DNA of 64,000 bases from Hippopus hippopus (taxonomy: Eukaryota; Mollusca; Bivalvia; Cardiida; Cardiidae), in the NCBI GenBank assembly GCA_946811185.2, contig OX328106.1, positions 49,302,311 to 49,366,310 of the forward strand, written 5' to 3'. The notes under the pieces are model-generated. The model was not told where the DNA came from. It searched no databases and saw nothing but the letters and a program-made list of their open reading frames with translations. Numbering within the stretch: the first letter of the stretch is position 1; each line of letters begins with the position of its first letter. The position numbers and the translations under genes were made by a program. Shown here piece by piece: positions 46,985 through 58,175 of the stretch.

Positions 46985-47095
46985 GTGATGAGAAACAAAC
47001 CCTTCGTCAACAATTCCAAGATGTTTTGAGAAGCGGAGACCTCAGTCAACTGGGACAGTTTGCACCCTCAGGGGAATGTGTAACAGGCAGCTCAA
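46985..47095 (+). CDS. SOD-repeat gene exon 9: second half of C-terminal domain
   Basis: Residues 985-1021, phase 1 in (TTTTTTCCAG) and phase 1 out (GTAAGT). Encodes an amphipathic segment (QTLRQQFQDVLRSGDL), then LGQFAPSGECVTGSS. Cys1016 could pair with Cys976 from exon 8. The small-residue run GSSS at its end precedes the hydrophobic tail and would suit a GPI attachment site. Confidence 0.82.
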
Positions 47096-47239
47096 GTAAG
47101 TTTATTTATTATAAACCTGAAAATTTTCTGGCTCAAATACCTGTGTCGCTTGCTGAAAGGATATCAGATATGACAAAAAAAAAAGTATCTACACAGTGTT
47201 GAAATAAGGTCCCAAATACTGTATGATGATGTATCTCTT

Positions 47240-47405
47240 GCACAGAATACATACGGAATATTATGCTGTAGTGACTTTCCTGGTGCTTGTATTTACTTCG
47301 AGCAGCATGAGAAAATTTGGTATTGCGCGAGACGCCAAAATTTTCTTACGCGGAAAGAAGTAAGTACAAGCACCAGGAAAGTCACTACAGCATAACATTC
47401 CTTTT
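47240..47405. repeat. Palindrome around GTGACTTTCCTGGTGCTTGT
   Basis: TATGCTGTAGTGACTTTCCT is mirrored by AGGAAAGTCACTACAGCATA, with GAGAAAATTTGGTATTGCGC at the centre. A similar copy is at 55730-55945 and a decayed one at about 47645-47810. Confidence 0.7.
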
Positions 47406-47811
47406 ATTATAGACCTATTCAATGACAAAATATTGCAAATTATTGACATATTATTTAAAAATGGTAAGGAAATAAAATGAACAATGGTGTAAAAACCAGT
47501 AACCAGTATTTTCTCCTTTTCCCACAATGTTTTCTACATTTCTAAATTCAAGTTACAATTTTTGAGTCACATTTATTTTGTTGTCTGCAAATGCTTTCAA
47601 TTTGGACAAGACTAAAATTTTGTCATTTGGTAAAGAGTTAATATAAAATGTCAATAATTGCAATATTTTGTTGTTTTTGTCACAGCATAAGAAAATATTG
47701 ACATCACGCTTGACCTTCGGTATTGTGATATCAAAATTTTCTCACTGTTCAAATGAAATAGAAGGATCAGGAAAGTTATTACAACACAATATTCTGTTTG
47801 TATCTATTTAT

Positions 47812-48046
47812 CAGACAAAAAATTGTTACACTTGTCCAAATTGAAGCATTTGCAGACAACAAATCTAATATGGTTTAAATGATAAGATCTGATTGAATGG
47901 ATTTGAATGATAAGATTGTGTTTGGAATGGTAGAAAACATTGTGGGAACAGGAGAATATGCTGGTTATCAGCATTTACTCACTTTGACACACTGTTTTTA
48001 AAAGTTTGCTTCCTCAGGGTTCATAAAACTCAGGATTGTTTGGTAA
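47812..48046. mobile_element. Family A palindromic MITE
   Basis: Decayed core (GAATATGCTGGTTATCAGCA). Its right end GTTTGGTAAAAGAC runs into a SINE fragment. A partial copy lies at 47480-47641. Confidence 0.68.
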
Positions 48047-48140
48047 AAGACACTCCAGGAAAGCATGGATAGGTGAACTGGCTGCTGTGATATAACTGAA
48101 ATAATGTTTAAAATGGCGTTAAACACCATGCAATCAAACA
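48041..48140 (+). mobile_element. SINE 3' fragment
   Basis: Carries GGTAAAAGACACTCCAGGAA to GGCGTTAAACACCATGC of the 607 family, fused directly to the end of a family A element. Confidence 0.7.
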
Positions 48141-48282
48141 TGTCCACATCTGTGTGACATCATCGATATTTTTTACCCCACTGTCAAAACAGCCATGTTA
48201 AATACATTTTTGTGCAACACAGCATAAAAAACTTCATCAGGAGTTAATTAAGTTACAGCATTGAAATAATCATGTTGAAACC

Positions 48283-48496
48283 TATACCAAAGTTTTGAAT
48301 CCCATGTGGAAAAAGGCTTTTAAAAGTATTGTGGAAAAAGGGGAAAATACTAGTTGCAAGCGTTTCCTCTATTTCCAACAACGTTCTCTATCCTCTTGAT
48401 GACTAATCCCATTATTTGCGTTGAATTTAGATTAATGTCTGCAGACACTTTCAATTTGGACAGGTCTAAAACTTTGACATTATGGTAAGGAGTTAA
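48283..48496. mobile_element. Family A palindromic MITE
   Basis: Right end TTATGGTAAGGAGTTAA, 73 bp before exon 10; core decayed. Confidence 0.7.
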
Positions 48497-48568
48497 ACTA
48501 GCAATATTAACTACAGTCCTTAGAACAACAAAAAAGATATATTCATGCATCTTTTATTGTATTTTCAG

Positions 48569-48636
48569 GTATTCTAAAGATGTCTTTGATAACAGTGTTC
48601 ATTTGTTTGTGCCTGACCAAGTTACGGCTCTTGTGA
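48569..48636 (+). CDS. SOD-repeat gene exon 10: hydrophobic C-terminal tail and stop
   Basis: Residues 1022-1043, phase 1 in (TATTTTCAG), ending in TGA at 48634-48636. Encodes SILKMSLITVFICLCLTKLRLL, a hydrophobic tail of about 15 residues flanked by Lys/Arg. Together with the preceding GSSS this resembles a GPI-anchor signal. The basic residues near the very end make it atypical, so a short tail anchor or simple secretion remain possible. No clear AATAAA was seen just downstream. Confidence 0.75.
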
Positions 48637-48772
48637 TATTTCTGCTGATCAAAATATGCTTCACATTTCATTCCAAAGAAATGATTTTTATTTGTCAGAA
48701 TGAGAAGCTAGTTAACTTCTTCACATAAACATCTTTTATTTTCATTTCTTGTTTACTTTTATAATTACACAG

Positions 48773-49248
48773 TTAACTTTTTACCAGACAACAAAATTTG
48801 AGACAAGTCTGAAATGACAGAAATTGTAGACAATAACTTAAAACCAGATCAACAAGAACAAAATTAACTAGGCCACTTGTCTATTAAAACATAATTGGAA
48901 TGAAAGAAAATGCTGGCATTATTTCCTTTTTCCTTCATGTTTTAAAAAACATTCTACAAAAAGGTCATTTGAACCTGAGATTGTTTGGTTAAGGGCTAAA
49001 ACAGGGCCAATGCTTAATCATTTACCACACAATCCCAAGTTTTAATGAACCATACAGAGAAGGCTTTTGAAAACATTGTGGGAAAAGAAGAGAATGCTGG
49101 TAACCAGTGTTTTCTCCTTTTCCAACAATGTAATCTACCATTTTACAGACTACTGGTAATCTCATAATTCAAGCCAGATTTAATTTGTCATCTGCAAGTG
49201 CTCTCAATTCAGGCATGTGTAAAATATCTTTGTTTGGTAAAGGGTTAA
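48773..49248. mobile_element. Two family A elements
   Basis: 48773-49000 (TTAACTTTTTACCAGACAAC, core mostly lost) and 49014-49248 (TTAATCATTTACCACACAAT to GTTTGGTAAAGGGTTAA). Confidence 0.76.
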
Positions 49249-49286
49249 AGAACTGAGTTCATATGTCAATGAGTTCCAATTCTTGT

Positions 49287-49502
49287 TTAACCCTTTACCA
49301 AACAATCCCTGGTTTTTACGACCCTGAGATAGATATTGTGGGAAGAGGAGGAAATGCTGGTAACCAGCATTTTCTCCTTTTCCCACAATGTTGTCTACCC
49401 TGCTTTAAACAAATTTCGTTTTTTGATTTACGTTTATTTTGTCGTCTGCAAGTGCTTTCAATTTGGACTAGTCTAAAATTTTGTCGTTTGGTAAAGAGTT
49501 AA
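49287..49502. mobile_element. Family A palindromic MITE
   Basis: TTAACCCTTTACCAAACAAT to GTTTGGTAAAGAGTTAA; perfect core. Right TTAA (49499-49502) is shared with the next element. Confidence 0.87.
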
Positions 49503-49668
49503 CTCTTTACCAAACAACAAAATTTTATACTTGTCCAAATTCAAAGCTTTTGCAGATGACAAATTAAATGTTGCTCAATTGATGAAATCTTAGCAACAAT
49601 TCATTTGTCTTCTTTAAGTGCTTTGTATTTGGCCTAGTTCAAAATTTTGTCGTCTGGTAAAGAGTTAA
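49499..49668. mobile_element. Family A variant: two equal arms, no core
   Basis: TTAACTCTTTACCAAACAAC with ACTTGTCCAAATTCAAAGC, and the complementary arm on the right ending GTCTGGTAAAGAGTTAA; the GAAAATGCTGG core is absent. Confidence 0.78.
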
Positions 49669-49825
49669 TAAGCATTGGCCCCGAGTAGTTCAATGTGAGA
49701 GAAAATCAGAAATTAGATCAAATTATCATCATGGATCATGGAATTATCACTGTGGATCATGGAAATATCAATCAAAATTTCTCTATGTATCTAATGGATA
49801 GGTAGAGGATTGTTTTATTGGTGTT

Positions 49826-50037
49826 ATATCTTTACCAAATGGCAAAATTTTGGACTAGTCCAAATTCAAAGCATTTGCAGACGACAAAATAAATGTGAAT
49901 CAAAAATTGAAATTTGATTTGAGAAGGGTAGAAAACCTTGTTGGAAAAGGAGAAAATGCTGGTTACCATCCCACAATGTTTTCAAGAGCTTTCTATCTCA
50001 GGGTCGTTAAAAGTCGGGATTGTGTGGTAAAGGGTTA
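49826..50037. mobile_element. Family A palindromic MITE, core half deleted
   Basis: Left core GGAGAAAATGCTGGTTACCA is followed directly by TCCCACAATGTTTTC. Right end GTGTGGTAAAGGGTTA. Confidence 0.77.
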
Positions 50038-50486
50038 TATTTTCAACATTATCTTAGTCATATGATAGTGACCAGTGCACCTGTACATGAGTTCCTGAGG
50101 GTTCCACTTGGGAAAAGGAGCAATTTGCTCATTTACTTGTACAAAACTTATTATTTTTTTTCTAATTTCTGAATAGCTATTTTTTACTTGTATCATTAAC
50201 CATTTTCAAATGACAAAATTTTTAACTTGTCTAAATTGAAGGAATTTGCAGACAACAATATCATTAGAATGTGTCTCAAATGATTGTTTTTGTCTTTGGA
50301 AGGATAGAAAACATTGTGGGAAACCAGCATTTTCACCTCCCACAATTTTTTCAAAACCCTAATTCCTGAGGGTCATTAAAACTCAGGACTGTTTTGTAAG
50401 CAGTTGAACTGATCTGTTATCTTTCTTTTTTATCCATGATTTATCAAGCTTAGTATGTAAAATTGCATTAAAACCATTATATCTCT

Positions 50487-50690
50487 TTCACTACTGAATA
50501 AATAGATTGTATTTTCTCAAAGGCTAAAAATACATTTCCTCTGCAAGATCAAGAGACAGTTTGGTCATAACCTAGAATGTAGTTGTGGACAGTGCAGGTC
50601 AGAGATCAGACTGCACAGAATGTGCAGTCTGATCTTGATCTACACTGTCTACAAAAGCTTGTGGTGTTGCCTTTGGTATGAAAAGAGTTA
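50487..50690. mobile_element. Family B subtype c
   Basis: CTCTTTCACTACTGAATAAA to TTTGGTATGAAAAGAGTTAA; hairpin GTGGACAGTGCAGGTCAGAG with complement. Confidence 0.78.
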
Positions 50691-50865
50691 ATGATGTACA
50701 TTTCAAGACATAACAAGCCTACTAGAGGACCAAGTATTATCAACTCTAATTTTCAGCATTTTTTTTTTTCTATGAACTGTTGTTTTGCTATATTTGTAGC
50801 TGTAAAATTTTGCCGAGATTTGAACTTTGCAGAGAGCTTGTGCAAAAGCTTTACTACATGTTCCT

Positions 50866-51093
50866 TTAACTCTTTACCACATGACAAAATCTTAGACTTG
50901 TCCAAACTGAAAGCATTTGCAGATGACAATTTAAATGTGGCCCAAATGATATAATTTTACTTTGATAGGGCAGAAAACATTGTGGAAAAATGAAAAAAAA
51001 ATGCTTGTTTTATCCATTTTATCCTCTTCTCCCCCCCCTTTTTTTTTTTAAAAAAAAAAGCTTCTTTCTCAGGATTTTGTGGTAAAGGGTTAA
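50866..51093. mobile_element. Family A palindromic MITE, core disrupted
   Basis: TTAACTCTTTACCACATGAC to TGTGGTAAAGGGTTAA with C/T/A homopolymers replacing the core. Confidence 0.76.
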
Positions 51094-51346
51094 TACAATA
51101 CAAAACAAACTGTGGTGAATTTTAGATAAAAGTGCTTTGTGATGCCTCTTTTATGTGAAAGCATTGTGACAAAAGGAAAAATTGCTCGTGTTTTATGTTG
51201 CGTGTATATACAACCGTGTGTGTATAGGGTAAATTTAATACAGGAAAAAATATACTAAATGTCATGATGAACAGTAAATCTGCAATACCATGCTTGAAAT
51301 TTCTACATTTATCATCTGTACTTTGTAACCAGACAGTAGTTAAGTC

Positions 51347-51580
51347 TTAACTCTCTATCATATGACAAAGTTTCAAATTTGTCAAAATTGAAAGGATTTG
51401 CTGACTACAAATCAAATGTTGCTCAAATAATGATCATGAATTTGTCTCTGAGAGAGGAGAAAACATTGTGGGAAAAGGAGAAAATGCTGGTAACCAGCAT
51501 TTTCTCCTTTTCCCACAATGTTTTCAAAAACTTTCTCTCCCAGGATTGTTAAAACTAGGGATTGCGTGGTAAAGGGTGAA
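51347..51580. mobile_element. Family A palindromic MITE
   Basis: TTAACTCTCTATCATATGAC to GCGTGGTAAAGGG; perfect core. Confidence 0.8.
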
Positions 51581-51666
51581 ATGCAGTGAGTTCTTTCACA
51601 GCCTTGATTCATTCTCTGCTGCTTGGTAACACAACTGAAACCTCGCTTTCTGTAGTTTCAGTATTT

Positions 51667-52706
51667 CTTAGCTCAACTGAGCACCAAGTGCTCTATATAG
51701 GCTTTTGTGATTGTGCTTTGTCCAGTATCTTGTGTGTTATGTATATCATGCATCACCGACTTGTATGCACTCAAGAGGCCTCATTTTCGCCCATTGTTGA
51801 CTATTGATTATAGTATCTCAGACATATTTTAAATTTGGGTCAAATGGGCTCAAAAGTAGGCCAAAAGTAAAATCTCAAAAAAGCCTGTTATGCACTGTAG
51901 AGGTAAACATATTTTCATTCAAATGTTTATGGTACTTTTTTCCAAATCTTTGCATGAATAAAGGCTCAGACATGTTAAATATGGGTCTAGAATAGCCCTG
52001 TATGCACTGTGGAGGCTACGTTTTGAGTCAGATTTTTATGAAACTTAGTCAGAATTCTTGTCTTGATGCCATCTAGAAAATTTTAGAAATGGGTAAACTG
52101 GGGTTAAATTGTAGATCACTAGGCTACAACCTAGGACAAACTGTGTGTACCTCGAAAATTACGTAACTTTGTTAGAATATTTGCCATGATATTATCTCAG
52201 ATGAGATTAAAAATTTGTGTACCTGTATAAAAAGTAGGTGGCTTCTCATGATATTATCTCAGATGAGATTTAATATTTGTTTACTTGTGTAAAAAGTAGG
52301 TCACTTGGTTTGGTCAATGGAAAATGTCTATGGTCAAGGGGTCACAATTTCAATGCAATGTTCGTGAAACATTGATCATTTGTCTTGATAACAATTTGCA
52401 CAAATTTGAGAATGGGTCTTCTTTTGTCCAAAAATAGGTCACCAGGTCAAATTTCAGGAAACTTTGTTTGTAGTGTAGAGGTCTCATCTCCTGCTCAAAG
52501 ATAAAGAATACTTTATCTGGTTGTTTTTCTTGTTAATGCCTACATGTAAGTTAATTTTGAATATGAGTCCTCTTGAGTCTATAATTTTGTCATATTGGAA
52601 AGGGTTAAAGGTATAAAACTCCGGCTCTGGTGAGAATGGCTCTGGTGAGAATGGCTCTGGTGAGAATGGCTCTGGTGAGCATTCTCGGGCTATGATGACC
52701 CTATTG
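51667..52706 (+). mobile_element. Diverged Helentron-like element
   Basis: Starts TTAGCTCAACTGAGCACCAA; internal repeats are weak (GGTCACTTGGTTTGG and similar). The 3' end has four copies of a 15-bp unit GGCTCTGGTGAGAAT (52623-52682), then GGGCTATGATGACCC. Confidence 0.62.
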
Positions 52707-53552
52707 TCGCATCATGGTTCAAATACAGTATCCTGCAGACTTATCCTTCAGCAGCTGTACAGTAGAATGATGAAATCTTGAAACAATCTATATTTTCACC
52801 AAGAAAAGTGATATCATTGCTGCTATGGACTGGTATCAATGGTTATTGTTTTGTTCTGAGGTTATTTCAGAGATTTGTTTTTTTATGTTTTTTGCTTTTC
52901 TAAATGTGCTGGGAAGATTTATTATTAGCTAGGTAATACAACATGCAAAACTGCTACACGCATATACATGCATACAAAGTTACATGCATTGATGTGAAAA
53001 TGTACATGTATTAACCATGTTCAGGTACATACTCGGTATTTTGTCCCTGTATTCAGCTGTTTTTGAAAACACATAAGGGAAAGGAGAAATTGCTTGTCAA
53101 AAGCAATAGCTATTTTTCTCATAATGTTTTACTTACTATTAAAGAATGTTATTTCAGTCAGTCTAAAAATAGCACATACAGCAATGGGGTAAAAAAGGTT
53201 GACATCCATTTATGCAAGTCCCTTAGGTGTATATAGTTTCTTGTTGCTTATTTATTAATTTGTTTCAATGCCTAACACATTTAAAAGTTGTCTTCATCTG
53301 ATTAAATCCTTTATGTACAAAGTCTGATTGTTACAAATAAGAAAATTTCTGAGAAATATATTCTGTATTAAAATTTTAAATTTTTTAACTGTAGTTCTCT
53401 TACTCTGTTTATACAAAAAGATTTTACCACAAGTTGTGATTTCCAACGGTATTCACAAAAAGATATATCATTACATAAGAATTTGCATATTAAAAAACTT
53501 GGTACGTGATAAATTTTTGGTACTTAACAATGGGGGATTTGTCCTTTAACTT

Positions 53553-53888
53553 GTAGAAAACATTGTTGGAAAATGACAAAATGCTGTTTTCTAGCATTTG
53601 CCCTTTATACACACGGTTTTCAAAAGCATCCTCCAATTAGGGGTTTTGTTGGTGAAGGGTTAACCCTTTACCAAACAACAAAATTTTAGACAGGTCCAAA
53701 TTGAAAGCACTTGCAGACGACAAAATAAACGTAACTCAAAAATTGAAATTTGTTTTCAGCAGGGAAGAAAACATTGTGGGAAAAGGAGAAAATGCTGGTT
53801 ACCAGCATTTTCTCCTTTTCCCACAATGTTTTCAAAAGGCTTCTATCTCAGGGTCGTAAAAATCAGGGATTGTTTGGTAAAGGGTTAA
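53553..53888. mobile_element. Two abutting family A elements
   Basis: A left-truncated copy ends GGTGAAGGGTTAA at 53663, whose TTAA (53660-53663) begins a complete 229-bp copy ending GTTTGGTAAAGGGTTAA at 53888. Confidence 0.84.
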
Positions 53889-55309
53889 GTGATTTTTCTG
53901 CCAAAATTGCTGAAACTTTTGACACTGTAAATATGCCAGTGATTACAGTGCTTTGATTTCTAGGATATTCCACTACCAAACAAATAAATCAGACTTTTAA
54001 TACTTACAAATAAAAGTCACCTGCAAGACAAAGAGGCTTTTTACTCATAATTTAGAATAAAGTAGAGGCCATTGTTGATCAGACTGCACATTCTGTGCTA
54101 TCTGATCTTGATTGCCACTGTTCACATACGCTTCTTGTGTTGTCTATAGTGTTGAAAGAATTAAAATATATCAGACAAGCTCGACACAACCTTGATAAAC
54201 TATCAACCAAGATGTTATTTGCTTTTGTTCTAAGGAAGGGGTCCTGTGTGGCACAGTGGTAAAGTGTAGGATTCATAACGAAATAGATACACTGAATAAC
54301 GAAAACAAACAAGATTTTTTTATGTTTTATGTTTACGAAATATCTTATAGAATATTAAAAAAATATTACACGGGCTATGTGCTGTCAGATCTTCATCTAT
54401 TTCCGTCATTTTCGAGCAGTTTCAACCCTTAGAGCACCAGGCACCACCATGATAACTACTGTAGTCAATGTACGTCACGATCCATGCGTCATGTTTCAAG
54501 GGTTTTGTAGATCAGGACCATACCGTACAGCACGTACAGTCTGATCATAACAACTTCGACACACAATACAGTAAATGCTAAATTTTACAGGTCTCATAAG
54601 GTAGATGTTTCGTGTAACAAAAATCCATTCGGCTAAAGTGTCGACGAAGGGAAGAAAAAGGGTTATCTTTCCGCAAGTATTCTATAAATAGCTAACGTAG
54701 ACGCCTCTTGTGTAGGGAGGTAACCAATCTATACCTTGATCAAAAGTTAACCGCCGTTTTATCCTTTACAGATTAAAATTTGGACGAAAAACTTCTACAT
54801 AAAATTGCTTCTGATAATCATATTCTAAGATGCTCTCTATATCATAATCATCATTTTTTTGTTTTGTAAAAAAGTATACAAATGCGAAAACCATTGAGAG
54901 GTGGGAAAGCTTGTGATAAACGGAAAGCATAACAACTTCGTTTGGGAAAATAGAAAGAATCCTATGTTTGAAAACTTAGGGGGACTATCCAATTAAAGGA
55001 TGTTTATCTTTCTGTATTTTTTATTGTTATTTGGGAATGAACTATATATTGCAAGAAAACCAGGCTTGAATCTCATGTAGGTCTGTTTGAATATTTAAGA
55101 AAGAGTCATGTGAAGTAATTCCGTCACAACAACACAACATTATTAGAAATTTTACAAAAATAATGACCAATCGAATAATTACTGATCATCTACATGGTAA
55201 ATAGTTTAGGTACATTCCTACAATAATTTGTTTTGCACTGATAGAAGTGACTTTATCGTTAGTATATTAGCCCTGCCTTTCCCCCTCCCCCTCCCCCCCG
55301 CACACACAC

Positions 55310-55515
55310 ACCCTTTACAAAATGATAAAAATCTTAGACTTGCCAAAATTCAAAGCATTTGCAGATGATGAATTGAATACAACTTTAAATACAACTCAAA
55401 GAAAGGAATTTATCCGTGAAAGAGTAGAAAACATAGTAGGAAAAGGAGAAAATGCTGGTTACCAACCTTTTCCCACTATGTATTCAAAAGCCTTCTTCTG
55501 TATTGTTATAGCCGA
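55310..55515. mobile_element. Family A palindromic MITE, core half deleted
   Basis: CCCTTTACAAAATGATAAAA, arm ACTTGCCAAAATTCAAAGCA, left half-core, then CCTTTTCCCACTATGT; right end lost. Confidence 0.68.
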
Positions 55516-55569
55516 GGAATTTTGGAAGGGTATCCTGGAATCAGAGACAGTATCCATCATTCAATTGTC

Positions 55570-55722
55570 GTTTCTTGGTGTAATTCTGAGGAATTTCCTA
55601 AACTTCAAAGGAACCGAATTTCTGACTGGCTACACCAAATTGTTTACCCAATCAGAAGTTGTGTTGCCTTCTGAATTATCAATAAGGCTAAAAATGTTTC
55701 GAGTTATTCATGAATACAGGCC
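55570..55722. mobile_element. Decayed copy of the GTATTCACC MITE
   Basis: Shares CCAATCAGAAGTTGTGTT and TTCATGAATACAGGCCC with the element at 6988; the left end is eroded. Confidence 0.5.
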
Positions 55723-55729
55723 CAAGAAA

Positions 55730-55945
55730 TACATACAGAATATTATACTGTAGCAGGGATCTTATACGATCCCTGACTGTAGTGACTTTCTTGGTGCATG
55801 TCCTTGATTTGAGACGCGTGAGAAAATTTGATATTGCGCAAGGCCGAAGGTCCAGCAAGATGTCAAAATTTTCTTGTGTGGCGAGAAGCAAATACAAGCG
55901 CCAGGAAGGTTACTACGGCATAATATTCCTTTTATTATATACCTA
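55730..55945. repeat. Second copy of the CTGGTGCTTGT palindrome
   Basis: Same layout as 47240 (ACTGTAGTGACTTTCTTGGT mirrored by CCAGGAAGGTTACTACGGCA), with an extra small hairpin CAGGGATCTTATACGATCCCTG at its left edge. Confidence 0.68.
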
Positions 55946-56778
55946 AACCTTTCAACGAAAAAAATATTGCAATTGTTGACATTTTATTCGAAAACGGTAA
56001 CAAAATAATGGTGTAGTAGCCTGTAGCTTCGTTTTTCTGAATGGCGCATAAATTCTACAGCGTAAAATTATGACCAATCAAATTGCAAATGAAGACATAC
56101 ATATTCCGCTCGTGAGTAACGTCATCATACCATAACTGGAACTGTATTTCACCGGGTGTAGATACACAGATTTTTTTCTGTCCTGTGTGATATTTTTATC
56201 CGCGTGCGAGGCATGTATTTTCTCCGGAAAACTTTCAGGTATATAATAAATGATAACATCTGTCCATAAGATGGTATTTGGTGCTTTTGTCCCCTCCTAC
56301 AGTTTTCAACAACTTGGCTGAAGTTTTCAGGCTAACATATTCCATTGTCTGCGCATGTCATATTCTTCGTAGATTCAACATGTCTGCTATGACACATCAC
56401 CCACCTCATACAAAGGGGAAAAGTAGGGCTTATACCGAAGCTATTACCCAAACATGTATGGGCTGTTTTACTAAACGGCTGGTCCATAGGTTACATGCTA
56501 GCTGATCATAGCTGCACAAGGTAGCATTTTATTTTGTAAATGTTTATTTTGAAATTCAAAGTAACGGGTGTTGTTTTGAATAGTAGTCCGGTTCCGTACG
56601 CAGAATTCCCAAATCAGATAGAAGTGTATTTGAATGCCATTTAGCGGAAGATAATGCAACATACTCACTATTGATTAGTTCATTATGACAAGAGTTATGG
56701 CCCTTTTCTGGTCTTTCTCGATACATTGACAAGACAACCAGTTTAGGTGGTATTCATCCCCCTGCAAGACTTCTCATC

Positions 56779-57006
56779 TTAACCATTTACTAAATAATCC
56801 CAAGTTGTAACAACCTTGAGGATGAAGGCTTCTGAAAACATTGTGGTGAAAAAGGAGAAAATACTTGTAACAAGCATTTTCTCCTTTTCCATCAGTTTTT
56901 CAGCCTTTTTTTCAGACAAGGTGCATGATTTGAGCCACATTGGGTTTATTGTATGGAAATGCCTTTAACATGGACAAGTTTAATATTTGTTATCTGGTAA
57001 ACTGTT
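56779..57006. mobile_element. Family A palindromic MITE
   Basis: TTAACCATTTACTAAATAAT, modified core GAAAATACTTGTAACAAGCA, right TATCTGGTAAACTGTTG. Confidence 0.74.
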
Positions 57007-57429
57007 GATACTGGGATAATTCATTGTCTTTCTCTCCATTTCACCTACTCACTGCTAGCATTCAGACTTGTAATCATTTGCTTGTGAGTTTGAATTCGTG
57101 ATTGGCCAAGAACTGACGAGAGTTGTTGCAAAAATTCACTCCTTTTCCTCCACTAGAAATTGATGGAAAGTAGCCAGATTGGATGATCTGTACAGAAAGG
57201 CAAAAAGAAAAATGCCAGCTGTTCTCCTTTTTAGACAATATTTTCTATCCTTTTAGAGACAAACATTTGCATCACCTTCGTCTTCTGCACATACTTTCAA
57301 TTTGAAGAGTTCAAAAATGAGGTCATCTGCTTCAGAGTCAACAGTTGGTTTAGTTTTGCAGCCAACAGAGAAGTAATTTCCATAATATCTGGATAATGTA
57401 CTATCAATCCGTGTACATCTTTTTTTTTA

Positions 57430-57898
57430 AACCTTGACCACAAAGTACCTAATTTTAACAATCCTGACATAAAAAGCTTTTGAAAACATTTTTGGGAAAA
57501 GGAGAAAATGCTGGAAACCAGCATTTTCTCCTTTTCCCAAAAATGTTTTCGACTTTTTCAAATACAATTCTCACCATTTGTGCCATATCTCGTTTGTCAC
57601 CTGCAAATGCTTAGGATTTGGACAAATCCAAACTTTTTTGTCGTTTGGTAAAGAGTTGAGAAAAAAGTGTGTTGTTCTTCTTAAATAATTAACTCTTTTC
57701 CTGACTACAAAAAGACTTCATTGGCAGACAACAAATAAAATGTGGCCTTTCTGATGGAATCCATCACCAATAAGGTAGGATACTATGTGGGAAAAGGAGA
57801 ATATGCTGATTATCAACATTTTCTTCTTTTCACTTATGTTTTCAAAAGCCTATTTCCTCAGGGTCATAAAAGTACATGTTTGTTTTGTGAAAGGTTAA
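57430..57898. mobile_element. Two family A elements
   Basis: 57430-57658 (GGAAAAGGAGAAAATGCTGG core, end GTTTGGTAAAGAGTTG) and 57689-57898 (core decayed, end TTTTGTGAAAGGTTAA). Confidence 0.76.
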
Positions 57899-57917
57899 TA
57901 GCTCCCTGGAGCCAATA

Positions 57918-58175
57918 GATTGATTGATTGTATTGGAGTTTAAGGCCGTTTTAACAGCTTATGTCATATCACGGTGGTCACTGCACCTGCGCATGTGTCT
58001 CCTGGCTTTTTGACACCAGTACTGAAAAAGATTTTCTTTCCAAGTCTCTGAAGTTACTTTTCTTACATGCATTAGAGGCGAGAGGTGAAAAATCACTGCA
58101 AAGAAAGTGTCTCACAACAACTAGATCACGAGTCGGACACTCTGACCACTGGGCTACCCGGCCTGGCCCTAGAGC
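57918..58175 (-). mobile_element. Second SINE family, - strand
   Basis: On the - strand a tRNA-like head (GGGTAGCCCAGTGGTCAGAG then CGACTCGTGATCTAGTTG) leads to a tail of CAATCAATCAATC. The body differs from the 607 family. Confidence 0.65.

Larger units (their letters stand above)
1696..48636 (+). other. Gene: six-repeat Cu-only SOD-repeat protein, 10 coding exons
   Basis: Joining 1717-1762, 26307-26529, 34729-34811, 35815-37856, 40176-40346, 41795-41939, 45134-45263, 45884-45996, 46985-47095 and 48569-48636 gives 3132 coding bases (1043 residues plus TGA). Every junction has GT-AG ends and matching phase. Seen: signal peptide (about 1-22), SOD-like repeats at about 25-135, 136-292, 295-448, 449-615, 616-772 and 773-926, a further domain at 947-1021 and a hydrophobic tail at 1023-1043. 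Repeats 3-6 keep four Cu-ligand His, the disulfide Cys pair and the catalytic Arg, but the SOD1 Zn ligands His71 and His80 are missing (His80 position is Glu). Known family: animal Cu-only SOD-repeat proteins, extracellular and thought to dismutate superoxide without Zn. Inferred: secreted or GPI-anchored antioxidant or copper-binding protein. Several N-glycosylation sequons (for example Asn102, Asn125) fit secretion. An alternative, the single-domain mollusc SOD-like plasma protein dominin/cavortin, is ruled out by the repeat number. Confidence 0.85.

Noticed and set aside
53328..53549. 73-codon + strand open frame
   Set aside because: AT-rich composition, no motif, no splice sites in phase with either gene.
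55322..55753. 143-codon + strand open frame
   Set aside because: Runs through a family A element and a decayed GTATTCACC-type MITE.
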